DNA of 44,797 bases from JBBRUG01 sp038247995. Lineage in GTDB: Bacteria; Chloroflexota; Chloroflexia; Chloroflexales; Chloroflexaceae. Each line of letters begins with the position of its first letter. The first letter of the stretch is position 1. Location: assembly GCA_038247995.1 (NCBI GenBank), contig JBBRUG010000005.1, positions 1 through 44,797 on the forward strand. The letters are read 5' to 3'. Below the pieces are notes generated by a model. It saw only the letters and a program-made list of their open reading frames with translations, was not told the origin of the DNA and searched no databases. Below, one piece after another: positions 15,570 to 23,397 of this stretch. The position numbers were made by a program, and so were the translations under genes.

Positions 15570-16508
15570 TTAATGATGCGCCTCGCCCTCGGCGTGACCA
15601 CCATGCGCCTCAACGGCCAAACCGATGAAGGCAATCGTGAGCACCGAGAAGACGAAGGCCTGGATGAAGCCGATAAAGACTTCAAACAGATAGAAGGGCA
15701 ACGGCAGTGCCAGCGGGAGCAAGAAGATCATGACGATCAACAGCACTTCACCAGCGAAGATGTTGCCAAAGAGACGAAACATAAACGCGGGGATGCGCGC
15801 GAACTCTGAGATGAGTTCAAAGACGCCAACAATAAAGCCGACGATGCCGCCCTTAAAGTTAAAGAACTTGCCCAGGTAGCCGATACCAAGCGCCTTAAAG
15901 CCCCAATACTCGATGTACACGAAGGCAATCAGCGCCAAGGCCAGGGTCATGTTCAAGTCGGCTGTGGGGGCGCGGAAGAGATCAATAATGCTCTCACCGG
16001 GCTGACAACCAAGGTACGTGCTTTCGCCCTCTGCCGCCGCAAACGGCGACGGAATCAGGCCCGCGTACGGGTCGCTCAGCGCCAGACGCGTTCCGGTAGC
16101 AGCCTCTTCACTGACGTAACAGAACCCAATCGAACCGAAGCCGGGCAACAACCCAGCCCAGTTCGAAAAGATCACCAGCAAAAAGATCGTCGCTAGAACC
16201 GGGAACGCTGCGGGGGTGTACTTTTTGTTGATCGAACTAAAGAAGTTGAACAGCGCCTCGATGACTGCTTCAACCACATTCTGCAACCCACGCGGAACAA
16301 GTTGCATATTGCGCGTGGCGAGGAATGCGATCACAATCAGAAAGATGTCGACCAGGATCATCACAAACATTGAATTTGTGAAGCCCGGCAGAATATCTTC
16401 CGCCCGCACCGAGACAGCCGGCTCACCAGTGGGGAAAACGATTCGGGCAATGATCCCAAGCACGATCAGGACGATCGCGAAAGTGGCAATACGATTGCGA
16501 CCTGACAA
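15570..16508 (-). CDS. atpB: Fo ATP synthase a subunit
   Basis: A 312-residue membrane subunit forming the proton half-channels. The essential Arg is in FMFRLFGNIFAGEVLL, and several membrane helices are clear, including the N-terminal IATFAIVLIVLGIIARIVF. The start is a TTG at 16508: AGGAGG lies 6 bases upstream, and the only nearby ATG (16526) runs into a stop after four codons. The C-terminus is His-rich (HGGHAEGEAHH). It is the first gene of the operon; no atpI is visible upstream. Confidence 0.95.
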   Translation of the reverse strand: MSGRNRIATFAIVLIVLGIIARIVFPTGEPAVSVRAEDILPGFTNSMFVMILVDIFLIVIAFLATRNMQLVPRGLQNVVEAVIEALFNFFSSINKKYTPAAFPVLATIFLLVIFSNWAGLLPGFGSIGFCYVSEEAATGTRLALSDPYAGLIPSPFAAAEGESTYLGCQPGESIIDLFRAPTADLNMTLALALIAFVYIEYWGFKALGIGYLGKFFNFKGGIVGFIVGVFELISEFARIPAFMFRLFGNIFAGEVLLIVMIFLLPLALPLPFYLFEVFIGFIQAFVFSVLTIAFIGLAVEAHGGHAEGEAHH

Positions 16509-16660
16509 GGCCTACCTCCTGGGCATCTCGTCCAGCATGGGCTCGGCGACAGGGCCGATCCGCTGAGGTGCGGGCACAACTAGCGAGCGCACTCTTGACG
16601 GTTCGATCTCAGTCGCGAATACGTGCGAGCCATACGATCTTCGTTCTGTCCTTCACAAAC

Positions 16661-16690
16661 AGTATAACGCACAATGGACAGAAACGTCAA
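16661..16690 (-). promoter_or_regulatory. Sigma-70-type promoter of the atp operon
   Basis: On the minus strand, TTGACG (16685-16690) and TATACT (16661-16666) are separated by 18 bases. Both hexamers are one base off consensus. Predicted transcription start is near 16654, leaving about a 145-base leader before the atpB TTG. Confidence 0.8.
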
Positions 16691-16800
16691 ATCTGCGGCT
16701 AAGGCTACTTTTGCCATTAGGACGGCATAACAACCGCGGCGGAGTATACCATAGCTGATCTATGCACGCAAATTGCACAGCAATCGAAGTAGAAGTGCAA

Positions 16801-16850
16801 GGAGGCGGGAGGCGGGAGGCGGGAGGCGGGAGGCGGGAGGGCAGGAGGCG
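16801..16850. repeat. 7-bp tandem repeat GGAGGCG, G-quadruplex-capable
   Basis: Five perfect GGAGGCG units (16801-16835), then GGAGGGCA and one more GGAGGCG. The plus strand contains four GGG runs separated by 4 bases, which meets the canonical G-quadruplex pattern. It lies between the end of the roadblock gene and the atp promoter. Confidence 0.92.
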
Positions 16851-16918
16851 ATCAAATAGTACGGGCGCGTCGCGCCCCAACAGAATGAGTGCCTCCATCC
16901 TCCCTACAGCTATTGCAG

Positions 16919-18013
16919 TTACTTATCGATCTGATCGCGCAACTCGCGGATTGCGCGCTTGGCATTGACCCACACGGAACCGATCTTAGAACTAGCGATC
17001 TTTTTGTTGAAGACGAGCACCAACAGGTAGCGCTGCACGACATCAAAACAATACAGATCGTAACCGACGCCCTCATGGATGTAGACGGTTGTCGCGTCGT
17101 CCTCGTGCATCATCCGCGAGATTTCGCCGGCAGTGGAGAAGCTGGTGGAAAGCAGCGGCAGCACGATCATCATCGGCAGGTTATCGGTTGTGCCGACATC
17201 AACAAGAATCATCCCAGCCCGATCAGTGAGCATGATACTCTGTGCCCCAAGAACTTGGACGAGTTGGCTCATGATCGAGCGGATCGGCGCGATGTTTTCC
17301 GTCGTTACAATCAGGTTTCCGCCTGCACTGCGTCGCGCAGACGTCGGCGCAGGCGCAGGTGCAGGTGCAGGTGCAGGTGCAGGTGCAGGTGCAGGTGCAG
17401 GTACTGAGCGCGGCTCTGGTTTGCGCTCGGCAGCGGCACGTGCGCGTGAGCCCAGGCCGGGCCGGGGCGCCTGTGCAGATGCGGCTTCCTTTTCGCGTTC
17501 GGCTAGTTTCTCGCGCTCAGCCACTGACGGTAACGTCACGCGCGCCGGTGTGAATTCACGCCGCTCAACCCGCGCCGGTGGCGGGGGTTCAGCTGCGATC
17601 GCTTCAGCTTCCGCTATTGCAGCTTCGGCTTCATTTTGAACTGCAGCATTATGTGCATCGCGCATGGCCGCTTCGAGTGCGGCGCGCAACTCCCCTGGGC
17701 CGGCTGTTCCCGCGATGAACCGATAGACGCCGTACGCCTCGGCTTGCTTCTGAACCTGTTCATTGGGTTGGGCACTCCAGAGCAGCACCCGGGTGGGTAG
17801 TTCAAAATTGGGGATAATTTCGGCGAGTTCCATGCCCGTCATCCCCGGCAGGTCAACTTCTGCAATAACTGCCTCAGGCGGGTTTGCGCGCAATTCCCAG
17901 AGGGCATCATTTGCCGAGTCAAAGACACGCACATCAACCGCATCGCCGAACTCACCAGGTAAGGCGAGCAGTGGTGCGCTCTCAGCGGCCACGACTACAA
18001 GTCGATATGTCAT
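16919..18013 (-). CDS. Pseudo-receiver plus Roadblock/LC7 domain protein
   Basis: A 364-residue protein. Residues 1-120 have a CheY-like fold (PEAVIAEVDLPGMTGMEL), but the acidic pair is lost (VVVAAESAP), the phospho-acceptor position is Glu (E52), and the usual Lys of the KP motif is missing (YRFIAGTAG). Residues 120-235 are an Ala/Glu/Pro linker with a long Pro-Ala run coded by a 6-bp repeat. Residues ~240-355 resemble Roadblock/LC7 domains (IRSIMSQLVQVLGAQSIMLT, LVDVGTTDNL), which usually bind small Ras-like GTPases or dimerise. It is the last gene of a minus-strand unit behind a hybrid kinase. An E at the acceptor site may mimic a permanently phosphorylated state. Confidence 0.78.
   Translation of the reverse strand: MTYRLVVVAAESAPLLALPGEFGDAVDVRVFDSANDALWELRANPPEAVIAEVDLPGMTGMELAEIIPNFELPTRVLLWSAQPNEQVQKQAEAYGVYRFIAGTAGPGELRAALEAAMRDAHNAAVQNEAEAAIAEAEAIAAEPPPPARVERREFTPARVTLPSVAEREKLAEREKEAASAQAPRPGLGSRARAAAERKPEPRSVPAPAPAPAPAPAPAPAPAPTSARRSAGGNLIVTTENIAPIRSIMSQLVQVLGAQSIMLTDRAGMILVDVGTTDNLPMMIVLPLLSTSFSTAGEISRMMHEDDATTVYIHEGVGYDLYCFDVVQRYLLVLVFNKKIASSKIGSVWVNAKRAIRELRDQIDK
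17349..17402. repeat. 6-bp coding microsatellite (GCAGGY)x9
   Basis: One GCAGGC followed by eight perfect GCAGGT units. On the coding strand it specifies a Pro-Ala ladder linking the pseudo-receiver to the roadblock domain. Because the unit is two codons, copy-number changes alter linker length without shifting the frame. Confidence 0.95.
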
Positions 18014-18114
18014 CGGTAGCTTCTCTCTTCACACTGCCTGCGGCTCTGCATTGTGCGCTGCTCCATTATGCACACGCCACCGCCAGATCTGTGCCGTAGT
18101 ATACTCCATTGTCG

Positions 18115-19827
18115 TTACCCTTCCGCTAGAGTGTAGGGCAACGCAATGAAGAAGGTGCTGCCCTGATTAAGGGTGCTTTCAACCCATACCAGGCCTTCAT
18201 GGAGCCGTGCCAAATCGCTGACAAGCGCTAGTCCAAGGCCCGTGCCGCCATGTTTGCGGGTGAGCGAGTCGGCGACTTGGTAAAAGCGTTCAAAGATCTG
18301 GGCGTGTTCGGTATGGTCGATGCCGAGGCCTTCATCGGCGACGCTGATCACGGCCCATGCCTCAGGATGGGGCCGCGCTAAGCGGCGTAACGTTGGGTTG
18401 GCGCTTACGGCTGCCGTTGCTGCGCTTAGTTGCTCTGGTGTCCAGAGCGCCAGTTCAACCCGGATCTGGCTTTGGTCTGCGCCAAATTTGATCGCATTGT
18501 CGAGCAGATTGCCGATCATGAGCAGGAGTTTTTCCCGGTCAGCCGGTACAATCAGTTCAGTTGACGGTAGCTGTAAGGTTACGCGTTGTCCCTTCAGTTC
18601 GGCAGCGGGCACCAACCGTCCAATCACCTGGCGCAGCGTATCCCCCAACAGTTGTTGTTCCAGCATAAGATCGGCCCGATCGCGATCATAATCACGTAGG
18701 TCGACCATTTTTTCGACAATTGCCCGGATCTGCTGAGCGCTGTCGAGGACGCGCTGCGCATATTCGCGATGCTCGCCGTCGCTTTGATCGCGCACCATTT
18801 TTGTATAGCCCAGGACAATCGCCAGTGGGCTACGCAGTTCGTGCGAGGCGATGGCAATAAACTCGCTCTTGAGTCGATCTAGTTCAGCTAACGAGTGATA
18901 ACCGCGTTGCAATTCGCTGTACAAGCGCGCATTTTCCAGCGCCGTTCCGGCTTGATTGCCCAGCAGGGTCAGAATGTCCTGGTTGACCGGGCTAATCAGG
19001 GCGTTCTGACGGCCACAGAGGAGGATGACGCCAATCGGTCGGCCCTGGGCGTGCAATGGTACGGCCAGGCCAATCGGCGCGGATGTACCTGCATGCTCAG
19101 CCAGTTCAATGTCGCCGATGGAGCTACGGGCGCCGCTGTGATAGGCTGCCGTAGCTAGCGCCTGTCCATCCGTGAGCAGCAGGGCATCAACCGGATCGCT
19201 GACGATCTGCGGCGCGGTGTCGGCACCGGTGTAAAGGATCAGGAAACCGGCATCACACGCAATGTGATGCCGGGCACGCTGAACAATGACTGCACTGAGT
19301 TGAGCATGATCCAGAATACTACTGATTGCTGAACTACTCGCGAGCAGTTGTTCATAGGCACGTAGCCGAATCTGCTCTTGCTGCAGTTCGCGCTTATGCA
19401 GCGCTTGATGCACGGCAAAACGTAACTCATCGAGTTCAAACGGTTTGCTCAAAAAATCGGCGACCCCGCTGCGGGCAGTGGCGTGCAGCGTATCTTCGTT
19501 GGTATGGCCGGTCATAATGATGACGGCCAGCGCCGGATCAAGCTCACGGGCGATCTGCGCAAGCTCGAGGCCGCTGATGCTGGGCATTTGAATATCGGCC
19601 AGCATCAGGTCGATTTGCGCTGCGCTCCGCAGCACTTCCAGTGCTTCACCAACATTGGTGGTAGCCGTTACGGTATAGCCAGCGTTCGTGAGCACAGTTG
19701 CGCACATCGTGCAGGTAATTATTTCGTCATCGACGATCAGCACGTGGGCAAGCGGGGCGCCAACGTTGGCGTTTGCAGCGGTGCGTTCAAGCTCCTGAGT
19801 CATAATAGAAGGGCCCGGCATAAGCAT
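18115..19827 (-). CDS. Hybrid REC-GAF-HisKA-HATPase histidine kinase
   Basis: A 570-residue protein with an N-terminal canonical receiver: VLIVDDE (Asp33/34), phospho-acceptor Asp78 in LMLADIQMP, Thr in IIMTG, Lys128 in FLSKPFE. A GAF domain follows (about residues 165-305), then HisKA with His329 in ASHELRSPL. HATPase_c comes last, with NLLDNAIKF, DEGLGID and GGTGLGLAL. A receiver ahead of the kinase suggests it is itself controlled by another kinase. Its ATG at 19827 shares one base with the TAA of the upstream gene (TAATG), so translation is probably coupled. Downstream, 101 bases away, is the pseudo-receiver/roadblock gene. Confidence 0.92.
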   Translation of the reverse strand: MLMPGPSIMTQELERTAANANVGAPLAHVLIVDDEIITCTMCATVLTNAGYTVTATTNVGEALEVLRSAAQIDLMLADIQMPSISGLELAQIARELDPALAVIIMTGHTNEDTLHATARSGVADFLSKPFELDELRFAVHQALHKRELQQEQIRLRAYEQLLASSSAISSILDHAQLSAVIVQRARHHIACDAGFLILYTGADTAPQIVSDPVDALLLTDGQALATAAYHSGARSSIGDIELAEHAGTSAPIGLAVPLHAQGRPIGVILLCGRQNALISPVNQDILTLLGNQAGTALENARLYSELQRGYHSLAELDRLKSEFIAIASHELRSPLAIVLGYTKMVRDQSDGEHREYAQRVLDSAQQIRAIVEKMVDLRDYDRDRADLMLEQQLLGDTLRQVIGRLVPAAELKGQRVTLQLPSTELIVPADREKLLLMIGNLLDNAIKFGADQSQIRVELALWTPEQLSAATAAVSANPTLRRLARPHPEAWAVISVADEGLGIDHTEHAQIFERFYQVADSLTRKHGGTGLGLALVSDLARLHEGLVWVESTLNQGSTFFIALPYTLAEG

Positions 19828-20972
19828 TAGGCGAGCACTTCAACACAGGTGCGCGGCAGCCAGAGTGTGCCGCCGTCGGCGCGAACAACTTCAACTGCCA
19901 GCGTTTGCACACCGGATGCGACCCGCCGGGGCAGATTGGGTAAGCTGCGCACAGTGGCCGTCTCGCCGAGATGGTCGGCGGTGAGCAAACGCACGCTCGC
20001 GCCCGGTCGCAACTGCGGCCGAGGTGGTTCAACCGTGGCGCTGCTGCTCCGCGTGAGTGGCACAACGATGCGCGGGCGACGCAACGGGCGGCGCAACTGC
20101 GTGTGGCCTTCGATCAGCGCTTCCTGGCGATCCTGCGCGCTGAGGAGATCAAACAGCGAGCGAGCCATGGGGCGAATGCCGAACCCTTCAGTAATGACGA
20201 GCGTCAGTTTTGGGTCAGGAGTATGGCGCGGATCGGGCCATTGCCAGGTATTCTCCCCAAGCGCCCATTTGAAGTCATCCGTCCAGCCAAGGAAGTCGCG
20301 CAATTCGTGCTCTTCGATCCCACCGACAATGACGCCGCGAACCTGCTCTTTGACGGCTCGGCGCAACGCGGCGGCCGTGATCGCCGCACCACAGATTATA
20401 ATTGCGTAAGCACTTTTGGCGTCGATCTTCTCCGGGTTGACGATTTCTTCGGGATTAAGGGCGAGCAGGCGCAGGACACCGCTACGCTCATCACCAATCC
20501 CAAAGGCGCCGTAGGCCTGGGCTGCCGGTGTCTCGATGATGACGCCTTCATAGCCCAGGATTTCCATCACAACGCCGCGCACATTGGCCTGCAACGCATA
20601 CTCAACCGGATCGGGGGCGATCGTCACATAGCCGGTTTCACTGTCGATATCGACGATCATGCCGCTGACCGGGGCCAAACAACTACGCCCCAGGAAGCCA
20701 CCGGTGCGCGCAAGAATCTGCCCAGCCTCGACCTTGTTGGCCACTTCACGGCGCATTGCCCGGTATACTTCACCGGGCGGAATGCCGAGCGCTCGCGCAA
20801 CATTAATAATTTGCGGCGTTGCCGGAACCAATGCCCGACCAATCATGTCTTCGGGTTCAACCCGACTGCCCTGCCGAACGAGAATCTCGCCAGGGTAGGG
20901 GAGCCGACGCTCGATACGGGCCATTGCATTGGGAACAACCGGAGGCGTGCCATCGGGGATGTAAAGCGCCAT
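19827..20972 (-). CDS. Unrecognised conserved-looking protein with sandwich-hybrid-like and KOW-like parts
   Basis: A 381-residue protein with no membrane segment or signal peptide. Residues ~20-125 contain two stretches resembling barrel-sandwich-hybrid (lipoyl-like) folds: RLPYPGEILVRQGSRVEPED and FLGRSCLAPVSGMIVDIDSE. The middle has alpha/beta character (YAIIICGAAITAAALRRAVK, GVIVGGIEEHELRDF, LVITEGFGIRPMARSLFDLL). The last ~65 residues (LRPGASVRLLTADHLGETAT onward) look KOW-like. I cannot name a function. It heads the signalling unit with the hybrid kinase (TAATG overlap). The start is the ATG at 20972 behind AAGGCGG; a GTG at 20990 is the alternative. Confidence 0.75.
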   Translation of the reverse strand: MALYIPDGTPPVVPNAMARIERRLPYPGEILVRQGSRVEPEDMIGRALVPATPQIINVARALGIPPGEVYRAMRREVANKVEAGQILARTGGFLGRSCLAPVSGMIVDIDSETGYVTIAPDPVEYALQANVRGVVMEILGYEGVIIETPAAQAYGAFGIGDERSGVLRLLALNPEEIVNPEKIDAKSAYAIIICGAAITAAALRRAVKEQVRGVIVGGIEEHELRDFLGWTDDFKWALGENTWQWPDPRHTPDPKLTLVITEGFGIRPMARSLFDLLSAQDRQEALIEGHTQLRRPLRRPRIVVPLTRSSSATVEPPRPQLRPGASVRLLTADHLGETATVRSLPNLPRRVASGVQTLAVEVVRADGGTLWLPRTCVEVLA

Positions 20973-21008
20973 AGATCCGCCTTTACCCACCTAAATATAG
21001 ATAATTCT

Positions 21009-21014
21009 ATTATA
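21009..21014 (-). promoter_or_regulatory. -10 hexamer for the signalling operon
   Basis: A perfect TATAAT on the minus strand, 37 bases upstream of the 20972 start. No clear -35 is seen. It is back-to-back with the plus-strand TATAAT at 21040. Confidence 0.5.
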
Positions 21015-21039
21015 GCATAAGCCCCCGGTGGGTATCTGT

Positions 21040-21045
21040 TATAAT
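21040..21045 (+). promoter_or_regulatory. -10 hexamer for the lipoprotein gene
   Basis: A perfect TATAAT on the plus strand, 29 bases before the GTG start at 21075. The -35 region is not obvious. Confidence 0.5.
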
Positions 21046-21074
21046 CTTTTCATATGGCTTGAGGAGCGGCTGTC

Positions 21075-21812
21075 GTGCAATGGAAGTGTTGGTTGATGGT
21101 TCTGGCCGGATTGTTGTTGCTGGCCGCATGTGCCACAGCACCGGCTTTGCCGGAATCTTTGCCGGTTACAGCTCAGCGAACGGTGGATTTAAGCCATGTC
21201 GTGCGTCAAGATGCGCCAAACTTGCCTGCTGAGCCGCTAACGCGCCTCGACCGTGGCCCCGATGGCCGTTTGCAAAGTTTGACGCTTGGTGCGCGCACTG
21301 GAACCCTGTTGGAAGTTATTGCTGCGCCCGCTGCATCCATAACGGTTGATGCGCTTTCGCCGCGCGATCTCGTCCTTGACGCAGTTGTGATTGATATGCG
21401 TGATGTCGCGCAAGATGTTCCGGGTTACCAGTTTGATGTAGCTGATTTGTTGGCCTGGGAACAGCAGCATGGGGTTGTGCCTGCCGGCTCGTTGGTACTG
21501 CTCGTCACAGGCTGGGATGTGCGTTGGGGCGATGCCGAAGCGTATTTAGCGCTCGATGAACACGGCGGCTCGCAGGCGCCAACCTTCAGCGCTGCTGCCG
21601 TTGAGTTACTCCTTACAACCCGTTCCGTCGCCGGTCTCGGGGTTGATGCACCCGGCGCACCCGATGTAGCGCCAACCGACCATTGGCTGTTACTTGTGAA
21701 CCTGACGAATCTGGAACAGTTGCCGCCATTCGGCGCCACAGTGGTGATTGGCGCGTTAAAAGTTCAGTCCGGAGATCGTAGTCCGGCGCGGGTGTTGGCA
21801 TTGATACCGTGA
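21075..21812 (+). CDS. Cyclase-family (kynurenine-formamidase-like) lipoprotein with degenerate metal site
   Basis: A 245-residue protein exported as a lipoprotein: MVLAGLLLLAAC gives a lipobox with Cys19. The rest aligns with the cyclase family (PF04199): TVDLSHVVR near the start, LVLLVTGWDVRWGD in the middle, LGVDAPGAPD, LTNLEQLPPFGATVVIGALK and SGDRSPARVLAL at the end. The family's metal motif HxGTHxDxPxH is degraded here to ARTGTLLEVIAAP: both His and the Asp are gone, so ordinary metal-dependent hydrolysis is unlikely. The start is a GTG with GAGGAG 8 bases upstream. Repeat copy C begins 3 bases after the stop. Confidence 0.82.
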   Translation: MQWKCWLMVLAGLLLLAACATAPALPESLPVTAQRTVDLSHVVRQDAPNLPAEPLTRLDRGPDGRLQSLTLGARTGTLLEVIAAPAASITVDALSPRDLVLDAVVIDMRDVAQDVPGYQFDVADLLAWEQQHGVVPAGSLVLLVTGWDVRWGDAEAYLALDEHGGSQAPTFSAAAVELLLTTRSVAGLGVDAPGAPDVAPTDHWLLLVNLTNLEQLPPFGATVVIGALKVQSGDRSPARVLALIP

Positions 21813-21815
21813 TTC

Positions 21816-21917
21816 TAGCGCACTGAGCAAACGATTGAGCCGTTGAGGGCACAGAACCGTGTGGCTCGCTGCCCTCGCGCCGCCCATATCCTGGCTCAAT
21901 GGGATCTGCCCAGCGCT
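21816..21917 (+). repeat. 100-bp palindromic repeat, copy C (diverged)
   Basis: Plus orientation, starting TAGCGCACTGAGCAAACGAT three bases after the stop of the lipoprotein gene. It is the most diverged copy, with the right end GATCTGCCCAGCGCT, but it keeps the pairing GATTGAGCC/GGCTCAAT and the central GCTCGCTGCCCTCGCGCC. Confidence 0.75.
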
Positions 21918-21953
21918 ATAGGGTTCAGGCGCTAGAGGCAGAAGGGAGGCCGC

Positions 21954-22454
21954 ATGCGCGATAGCGCCTACCGCGTCCAGCAGTTTGTTGCCGCCCTCCG
22001 TGCGCAAGTATCCACTGATGAGCAGGCCCTGGCGCGCCGCCAACTGACGCCCGCCGAGTACACGCTTTTCGCTCGAATGCCGCAGTACGATCAGCGCCAT
22101 TGCCTGGATGTCTACCATACCCTCCACGCGGCCAGGCATACCGATCCACTCCTCTTGCGGGCTGCACTGATCCATGATTGTGGTAAGGTCGCCGATGATG
22201 GGCGCCCGATGTCGCTTGGATGGTATATCCTGACTACAATCTTGAAGCGTTTTCCGACCGTCTATATTGCTTTGGGTCGCCCCGGCACAGTGCTGGAACC
22301 GGTTCAGCGTTATGCGGAGCATGCTTGGCGCGGTGCGCAATTGGCTGCGCATGCCGGTAGTCCGCCGGTGATTGTGACGACCCTGCGCCATTATCACGAT
22401 CCAGCGCCCTGTGGTGCGGCGGCACTGTTGCAATGGGCTGATCAGCAGCATTAG
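21954..22454 (+). CDS. HD-domain phosphohydrolase
   Basis: A 166-residue protein with an HD-type metal site: His49 in QRHCLDVYHTL, the His-Asp pair at 74-75 in ALIHDCGKVADDG, and further His residues in EHAWRGAQLAAHAG and LRHYHDP. This is the core of the HD superfamily (nucleotide or phosphate-ester hydrolases); the substrate is unknown. GGGAGG lies 4 bases before the ATG. Its TAG stop (22452-22454) is the first triplet of repeat copy D. It precedes scpA on the same strand, with the repeat between. Confidence 0.85.
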   Translation: MRDSAYRVQQFVAALRAQVSTDEQALARRQLTPAEYTLFARMPQYDQRHCLDVYHTLHAARHTDPLLLRAALIHDCGKVADDGRPMSLGWYILTTILKRFPTVYIALGRPGTVLEPVQRYAEHAWRGAQLAAHAGSPPVIVTTLRHYHDPAPCGAAALLQWADQQH

Positions 22455-22551
22455 CGCACTGAGCAACATGATTGAGCCAGTGAGGCCGCTGAACCGGGCG
22501 GCGCGCTGCGTTCGCGCCATTGTACGCAGGCTCAATCGATCTGAGTATGCT
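22452..22551 (+). repeat. 100-bp palindromic repeat, copy D
   Basis: Plus orientation. Its first three bases are the stop codon of the HD gene. It has the clearest internal pairing: GATTGAGCC at 22473-22481 is the exact reverse complement of GGCTCAATC at 22529-22537, enclosing the GC-rich centre. It lies between the HD gene and scpA. Confidence 0.9.
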
Positions 22552-22632
22552 ATAAGCCGGGCGGCAGGCGGCAGAGCGACGCCCCGGTGGGTCGTCTTTA
22601 CCGGACGGAGCGGCAGTTGGAGGCTACGAAGC

Positions 22633-23394
22633 ATGAGTTATACGATCTCGCTGCCAACCTTTGCGGGGCCGCTTGATGTGTTGCTGCGGCTGATCGAGCG
22701 GGCTGAACTCGACATAACCACGATTGCATTGGCCCATGTGGCTGATCAGTATCTGGTCTATGTGCGTACCCTGGAGGCGGTTGATCCGCAGGGGATCGCG
22801 GACTTTGTAAGCATGGCTGCGCGGTTGCTGCTGATCAAATCGCGGGCGCTCTTGCCGCGCCCGGCTGATCAATCGCGTGACGGGGCCGGAGTTGATAGCG
22901 ATGCCGAAGCGCTGGCCCAACAACTACGTGAGTATCAACGCTATAAACAGGCGGCTTCATTGTTACGCGCCTGGCACGATCTCGATCGACGCATGTTCTT
23001 GCGCACAGCCGCAGCTCCGCAGGCGCCGGTTGTTAGTACACCGGCGCCACTAAGCCATACAGTGGCCGAGTTGCTCGCTGCGGTTGAGCGACGGATGCAA
23101 CTACGTTTGCCGCTCGATCCACCGGCGGTGCTGGCGCTGGAACCGCGCCGCACGGTTGCCCAGGTGGCAGCGTCGATCCGCGACCGTTTGCAACGCATGA
23201 GTTGGTTCAGTTTTGAGGATCTGTTCGGTGATGTAACTAATCGAACCGATGTGATTGTTATTTTCTGGGCGGTATTGGAACTGCTCAAACGGCAAGTGAT
23301 TGTGATTGAGCAGGATGCGCTTTTTGGCGCAATTAGTATCGGTCGTGGCGAGCATCCCGAGGCGCAGACGCCGATGAGTGAGAGTGAGTTGTAG
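22633..23394 (+). CDS. scpA: Segregation and condensation protein A
   Basis: A 253-residue kleisin that bridges the SMC dimer and ScpB. The N-terminus is diagnostic: YTISLPTFAGPLDVLLRLIE, then ELDITTIALAHVADQYLVYV and the MAARLLLIKSRALLP stretch. The C-terminal winged-helix part (FSFEDLFGD, RTDVIVIFWAVLELLKRQVI) is also typical. The ATG at 22633 has GGAGG about 9 bases upstream; the frame extends back through repeat copy D only by chance. scpB is not adjacent. A sensor kinase starts 3 bases after the stop, an unexpected operon partner. Confidence 0.93.
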   Translation: MSYTISLPTFAGPLDVLLRLIERAELDITTIALAHVADQYLVYVRTLEAVDPQGIADFVSMAARLLLIKSRALLPRPADQSRDGAGVDSDAEALAQQLREYQRYKQAASLLRAWHDLDRRMFLRTAAAPQAPVVSTPAPLSHTVAELLAAVERRMQLRLPLDPPAVLALEPRRTVAQVAASIRDRLQRMSWFSFEDLFGDVTNRTDVIVIFWAVLELLKRQVIVIEQDALFGAISIGRGEHPEAQTPMSESEL

Positions 23395-23397
23395 CCT

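Larger units (their letters stand above)
16509..16918. other. 410-base gap upstream of atpB: leader, promoter and 7-bp repeat
   Basis: No convincing gene is seen. From the atpB side it holds the AGGAGG at 16515-16520, a leader of about 145 bases, a strong minus-strand promoter (16661-16690) and then the GGAGGCG tandem repeat at 16801-16850. The short frames crossing the repeat are low-complexity and rejected. Confidence 0.7.

Noticed and set aside
16508..16570. A small atpI-like gene upstream of atpB
   Set aside because: No frame with two membrane helices is present between atpB and the promoter.
21756..22634. 292-codon minus-strand frame opposite the HD gene
   Set aside because: It is a shadow of the HD gene and of repeats C and D; the plus-strand HD motifs are clear.
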